From: Blastococcus sp. CT_GayMR20 | GTDB taxonomy: Bacteria; Actinomycetota; Actinomycetes; Mycobacteriales; Geodermatophilaceae | Direction of reading: 5' to 3' | DNA length: 28,345 bases | Assembly: GCF_004570345.1 (NCBI RefSeq) | Contig: NZ_SPQM01000064.1 | Location: 1-28,345, forward strand | In this document: piece after piece, positions 24,955-28,345 of the stretch | How the letters are laid out: each line of letters begins with the position of its first letter | Numbering within the stretch: the first letter of the stretch is position 1 | Made by a program: the position numbers and the translations under genes | The notes under the pieces: generated by a model | Database searches by the model: none | What the model was told of the DNA's origin: nothing | Seen by the model: only the letters and a program-made list of their open reading frames with translations

Positions 24955-25911
24955 GTGCCGCCGCTCCACGACATCGCCCACCTGGCCCACATCGAGCTGC
25001 TCACCCACAAGCCCGAGGAGAGCCTGGACTTCTTCGTGCGCTACCTCGGGATGACCGAGAACGGCTCGTCCGGCGACTCGGTCTTCCTGCGGGCGTGGGA
25101 CGACTACGAGAACACGACCATCAAGCTCACCGCGGCGGCGCAGCCCGGTGTCGGCCGGACCAACTTCCGGGCGAGCACGCCCGAGGCGCTGCAGCGCCGG
25201 GTGGCCGCCATCGAGGCGACCGGCCTCGGCAAGGGTTGGCAGGACGGCGACCCCGGGTACGGCCCGGTCTACGTCTTCACCGATCCCGACGGCCACGAGA
25301 TGGGCGTCTACTACGAGACCGCGTGGTACCAGCCGGAGGGTGACCTGAAGCCGGCGCTGAAGAACCAGGCGCAGGCCTACCCCGGCCGCGGGGTCAGCGT
25401 CCGGCGGATCGACCACATCAACTACCTCGGGGTGAACCCCCAGGAGAACCGCGACTTCTTCGTCGACACCCTCGGCGCGATGACCACCGAGCAGATCGTG
25501 CTGGACAGCGGTGAGATCGCCGGCACCTGGACCACGTTCACCAACCAGGGCTACAACGCGGTCTGGACCAAGGACAAGACCGGCACGGCCGGCCGGCTGC
25601 ACCACATCTCCTTCGCCGTGGACAGCCGCGACGACATCATCCGGGCCGCCGACCTCGCCCTCGAGCAGGGCGTGCACATCGAGACCGGGCCGCACAAGCA
25701 CACGATCCAGCAGAGCTTCTTCCTCTACGTCTGGGAGCCGGCCGGCAACCGGATCGAGCTGGACAACCCCGCCGCCCGGCTGGTCTTCGCCCCCGACTGG
25801 CAGCCCGTCGACTGGTCCGAGGCCGAGCGTGCCAAGGGCCAGGCGTGGGGTCTGAAGACCATCGACTCGTTCCACACCCACGGCACGCCTCCGGTCCAGG
25901 CGCCGCAGTGA
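24955..25911 (+). CDS. Type I extradiol (catechol 2,3-dioxygenase-like) VOC protein
   Basis: This 318-residue two-domain VOC protein has the size of catechol 2,3-dioxygenase. Likely Fe(II) ligands are His154 (RRIDHINYLG), His216 or His217 (RLHHISF) and Glu268 (NRIELD), with active-site Tyr258 (FFLYVWEP) and a His in GPHKH. The XylE His199 position appears to be Tyr200 (GYNAVW), so one second-sphere residue differs. GTG 24955 has GAGGAG upstream, 36 bp after ligU, and the stop overlaps the next gene. It is a second ring-opening enzyme beside LigAB, of a different fold. Possible substrates are catechol, a decarboxylated gallate or a protocatechuate analogue. The ligand set supports catalysis, but the reaction is unknown. 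Confidence 0.87.
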   Translation: MPPLHDIAHLAHIELLTHKPEESLDFFVRYLGMTENGSSGDSVFLRAWDDYENTTIKLTAAAQPGVGRTNFRASTPEALQRRVAAIEATGLGKGWQDGDPGYGPVYVFTDPDGHEMGVYYETAWYQPEGDLKPALKNQAQAYPGRGVSVRRIDHINYLGVNPQENRDFFVDTLGAMTTEQIVLDSGEIAGTWTTFTNQGYNAVWTKDKTGTAGRLHHISFAVDSRDDIIRAADLALEQGVHIETGPHKHTIQQSFFLYVWEPAGNRIELDNPAARLVFAPDWQPVDWSEAERAKGQAWGLKTIDSFHTHGTPPVQAPQ

Positions 25912-26696
25912 CCCCGCGCATCGCCGTCCTCGGGCTCGGCGAGGCGGGGGCGGAGATCGCTCGTGACCTGGTCGCGGCAGGGGCTCACGTGCGGGGCTAC
26001 GACCCGCTGGCCATCACCGTCGAGGGGGTCGAGCCGCGGGGCAGCGAGGCCGATGCGGTGGCCGATGCCGATCTGGTGCTCAGCGTCAACAGCTCCCACG
26101 ACGCCGTCACCGCTCTGGAGAACGCGCTGCCCGGGCTCCGCGCCGGCACGCTGTGGGCCGACCTCAACACCGCCAGCCCGGGACTGAAGGGAACCCTGGC
26201 GGAGCGGGCGAAGGAGTACGACGTCCCCGTCGTCGACGTCGCGTTGATGTCGCCGGTGCCGGGCAAGGGGCTGCGCACGCCGATGCTGGTGTCCGGGGAG
26301 GAGGCCGGCCGGTATGCCGAGGTCCTGGCCGACCTGGGTGCCGACGTCGCGGTCCAGCCGGGCCCGGTGGGGACCGCCATCTCGCGCAAGCTGCTGCGCA
26401 GCGTCTTCTACAAGGGGCTCGCCGCCGCCGTCGTGGAGGCGCTGCGCGGGGCCGAGGCCGCCGGCTGCGAGGACTGGCTCCGCGACAACATCGCCGCGGA
26501 ACTCGACTCGTTCGACCGGCGGACCGTCGACCGGCTGGTCGACGGCACGCACACGCACGCGCGGCGGAGGGCCGACGAGATGACCGCCGCGACCGAGCAG
26601 CTCGAGGAGCTGGGCGTGCCGGCGCGGGTCGCGACCGCCGCCCGTGACCTGCTCGTGGAGCTGCGCGACGCCGTCCCGCACGAGGAGAGCACGTGA
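25908..26696 (+). CDS. NAD(P)-dependent dehydrogenase, 6PGDH-like with DUF1932 C-terminal domain
   Basis: This 262-residue protein begins with a Rossmann motif, VLGLGEAGAEIARDLVAAG (GxGxxG at residues 9-14). The beta-hydroxyacid dehydrogenase-like segments DLVLSVNSS and LWADLNTASPGLKGTL follow, then VDVALMSPVPGKG and KLLRSVFYKGLAAAVVEAL (Lys of the active-site helix). The C-terminal half resembles the DUF1932 domain. GTG 25908 overlaps the previous stop and the stop overlaps ligJ, so it belongs to the lower pathway. A role oxidising a semialdehyde or hydroxyacid is likely. Because no LigC-type (Gfo/Idh/MocA) enzyme is present, it is a candidate to oxidise the protocatechuate ring-cleavage semialdehyde. 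That is inference. Confidence 0.82.
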   Translation: MTPRIAVLGLGEAGAEIARDLVAAGAHVRGYDPLAITVEGVEPRGSEADAVADADLVLSVNSSHDAVTALENALPGLRAGTLWADLNTASPGLKGTLAERAKEYDVPVVDVALMSPVPGKGLRTPMLVSGEEAGRYAEVLADLGADVAVQPGPVGTAISRKLLRSVFYKGLAAAVVEALRGAEAAGCEDWLRDNIAAELDSFDRRTVDRLVDGTHTHARRRADEMTAATEQLEELGVPARVATAARDLLVELRDAVPHEEST

Positions 26697-27712
26697 TCAT
26701 CGACTGTCACGGCCACTACACCACCGCTCCGGCAGCCCACACCGCCTGGCGCGAGCAGCAGGTGGCGGCCTGGGAGGCGGGGACGACGCCACCGGCCTAC
26801 CCGTCCATCAGCGACGACGAGATCCGGGAGACGATCGAGTCGAGCCAGCTCCGGTTGATGGACGAGCGGGGCATCGACGTCACGCTGTTCTCGCCGCGCG
26901 CCTCGGCGATGGCGCCGCACGTCGGTGACGCGGCCGTGAGCCTGGAGTGGTCGCGCCGGTGCAACGACCTCGTCCACCGGGTGGCGACCCTCTACCCCGG
27001 CCGCTTCGTCCCCGTCTGCCAGCTGCCGCAGTCGCCCGGGGCGGACCTGCAGGCGTCGATCGCCGAGCTGCGCCGGTGCGTGGAGGAGCTGGGCTTCGTC
27101 GGCTGCAACCTCAACCCTGATCCCAGTGGTGGCTACTGGACCTCGCCGCCCCTGACCGACCGCAGCTGGTACCCCTTCTACGAGGCGATGGTCTCCCTCG
27201 ACGTGCCGGCCATGGTGCACGTCTCGGCGTCGGCGTCCCCGGTGTTCCACGGGACGGGGGCGTACTACATCAACGCCGACACGACGGCCTTCATGCAGCT
27301 CGTCCAGGGCGACCTCTTCGGCGACCTGCCGGAGCTCCGCCTGGTGATCCCGCACGGCGGGGGAGCGGTGCCCTACCACTGGGGGCGGTACCGGGGACTG
27401 GCCGACATGCTCGGACAGCCGCCGGTGGAGTTCAACGTGATGCGCAACGTCTATTTCGACACCTGCGTCTACCACCAGCCCGGCATCGACCTGCTGCTCG
27501 ACGTGGTGGACACCCCGAACGTCCTCTTCGGGTCCGAGATGGTGGGCGCCGTGCGCGGCGTCGACCCGCGGACGGGCCACTACTACGACGACACGCGGCG
27601 CTACGTCGAGGCGTCGAACCTGGACGACGAGGCGCGCACCGCCGTGTTCGAGGGCAACGTCCGGCGCGTCTACCCCCGGCTGGCTGCTGCGCTGGAGGCC
27701 CTGGGGCGGTGA
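26693..27712 (+). CDS. ligJ: 4-oxalomesaconate hydratase (amidohydrolase fold)
   Basis: This 339-residue amidohydrolase-superfamily protein (ACMSD-like, as LigJ) hydrates the tautomerised oxalomesaconate to 4-carboxy-4-hydroxy-2-oxoadipate. Zinc ligands line up as His6 and His8 (DCHGHYT), His176 (MVHVSAS), His221 (PHGGGAVPYH) and a catalytic Glu282 (FGSEMVGAV). These are within two positions of those described for SYK-6 LigJ. GTG 26693, with GAGGAG upstream, overlaps the dehydrogenase stop. It closes the operon and completes LigU-LigJ-LigK in one transcript. A decarboxylase role for this fold is less likely because the neighbours are tautomerase and aldolase. Confidence 0.93.
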   Translation: MIIDCHGHYTTAPAAHTAWREQQVAAWEAGTTPPAYPSISDDEIRETIESSQLRLMDERGIDVTLFSPRASAMAPHVGDAAVSLEWSRRCNDLVHRVATLYPGRFVPVCQLPQSPGADLQASIAELRRCVEELGFVGCNLNPDPSGGYWTSPPLTDRSWYPFYEAMVSLDVPAMVHVSASASPVFHGTGAYYINADTTAFMQLVQGDLFGDLPELRLVIPHGGGAVPYHWGRYRGLADMLGQPPVEFNVMRNVYFDTCVYHQPGIDLLLDVVDTPNVLFGSEMVGAVRGVDPRTGHYYDDTRRYVEASNLDDEARTAVFEGNVRRVYPRLAAALEALGR

Positions 27713-27721
27713 GCGGGGCGG

Positions 27722-28345
27722 TCAGATCGTCTCGGGCACCCGGAGGTGGGCGATCGCGACGTCGAACGCGGCGGTGCCGACGACCTCGATGCCCAGGGCG
27801 GGGGCGAACTCCTCGCGGAACTCCCGCGCTCCCTCGCCCGCCTGCTCCAGGTGGGTGTCGCTGTCGTAGGAGATGGCAGCGACGGTGAGCCCGTCCTCGC
27901 GGCGCACCATCACGCTGACGCTGCAGAATCCGGGCAGGTCGTCGAGCTTGGGCATCAGTGACAGCCGGACGGCGTCCACGGCGCGGTTGACGGCGTCCGG
28001 TTCGGTGCGCAGCCAGGTGACGCGGGAGCGGGCCCCCCGGAGGGGTGCCTCCTGCACCCGGTGCATCGCGGCGATCTCCCACTCCTGCACCTCCGCCGTG
28101 CCGCCGAGGAGCTCGGCGGTGCGCTCCGCGGACGGCCGGACGTCCTCGGCGCTGGAGCGCAGCGCCGCCTCGTCCTGCCAGGACGTCGTGACGATGCAGT
28201 GGCCGGTGTCGCGGTCGGCGAGCATCGACAGGCCGACGCAGCCCTCCATGGACCGGACGGTGGGCATGACCTCGTCGCGGACGTACGAGGTCGCCTCGGG
28301 GACCGATGACGCCTCGCCGTGGATCGTCGTCGACCTCGCGTACAT
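27722..28345 (-). CDS. Double dimeric alpha/beta-barrel (ABM-like) protein
   Basis: This is a 207-residue protein of two similar ferredoxin-like halves. The first (about 1-95) reads MYARSTTIHG, then a helix, then GCVGLSMLADRDTGHCIVTTSWQDEAAL, the pattern of antibiotic-biosynthesis-monooxygenase-like or stress-responsive barrels. The second (about 110-205) repeats it more loosely (PGFCSVSVMVRREDGLTVAAISYDS). The start ATG is the last codon of the window, so an earlier start outside cannot be excluded. It converges on ligJ with a 9-bp gap and is not part of that operon. Such proteins may bind haem or small aromatics, or be structural. No catalytic residues can be named and a link to the pathway is not evident. 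Confidence 0.75.
   Translation of the reverse strand: MYARSTTIHGEASSVPEATSYVRDEVMPTVRSMEGCVGLSMLADRDTGHCIVTTSWQDEAALRSSAEDVRPSAERTAELLGGTAEVQEWEIAAMHRVQEAPLRGARSRVTWLRTEPDAVNRAVDAVRLSLMPKLDDLPGFCSVSVMVRREDGLTVAAISYDSDTHLEQAGEGAREFREEFAPALGIEVVGTAAFDVAIAHLRVPETI

Overview
The window is high-GC DNA with many GTG starts, stop/start overlaps and two promoters that appear to be leaderless. This points to an actinomycete. The genus cannot be fixed from the sequence; Geodermatophilaceae or Pseudonocardiaceae-like hosts are plausible. No tRNA, rRNA, insertion sequence, phage gene or CRISPR array was seen. Nearly every base belongs to a coherent catabolic island for methoxylated aromatic acids of the lignin type (syringate, vanillate, 3-O-methylgallate, gallate, protocatechuate).

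Layout. (1) 19-6671, minus strand: a six-gene operon in the order metF, folD, pabBC, fchA, folP, aldehyde dehydrogenase. Five of the genes are joined by 4-5 nt stop/start overlaps. It mixes one-carbon recycling of tetrahydrofolate (metF, folD, fchA) with de novo folate synthesis (pabBC, folP). (2) 7017-9256, plus: a soluble PAS-GAF histidine kinase and a NarL-type response regulator. (3) 9418-12171, plus: an orphan [2Fe-2S] ferredoxin, an alpha/beta hydrolase, a muconolactone-isomerase-like protein, and ligA-ligB (protocatechuate/gallate extradiol dioxygenase). (4) 12211-15085, minus: two tandem LigM-type THF-dependent aryl O-demethylases separated by a perfect 20-bp hairpin. (5) 15402-16703, plus: an MFS permease. 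(6) 16824-21557, plus: a branched-chain-amino-acid-type ABC importer in the order livG-livF-livH-livM-livK. (7) 21697-22374, plus: a GntR/FCD regulator. (8) 22488-27712, plus: a paralogous GntR regulator followed by ligK (CHA aldolase), ligU/galD (oxalomesaconate tautomerase), a type I extradiol dioxygenase, a DUF1932-type dehydrogenase and ligJ (hydratase). (9) 27722-28345, minus: a double dimeric alpha/beta-barrel protein.

How it works together (inference from families). Acids enter through the ABC importer and MFS permease, and an aldehyde may be oxidised by the ALDH. The LigM-type enzymes move the O-methyl group to tetrahydrofolate. MetF, FolD and FchA oxidise methyl-THF back towards formyl-THF, while PabBC and FolP could enlarge the THF pool. 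LigAB opens the ring. LigU, LigJ and LigK convert 4-oxalomesaconate to pyruvate and oxaloacetate. No recognisable LigC or LigI is present, so the set is complete for gallate, and for 3-O-methylgallate if the hydrolase is a methylesterase. It is not complete for protocatechuate unless the DUF1932 dehydrogenase and the alpha/beta hydrolase fill those steps.

Regulation. The same 13-bp motif, ATCGTTGnCAATC, overlaps the -35 box of both the liv operon promoter and the second gntR promoter. This suggests one GntR regulator co-controls uptake and the lower pathway. Other candidate sites are a perfect 16-bp palindrome before the hydrolase-ligAB operon and a dyad at the ligM promoter.
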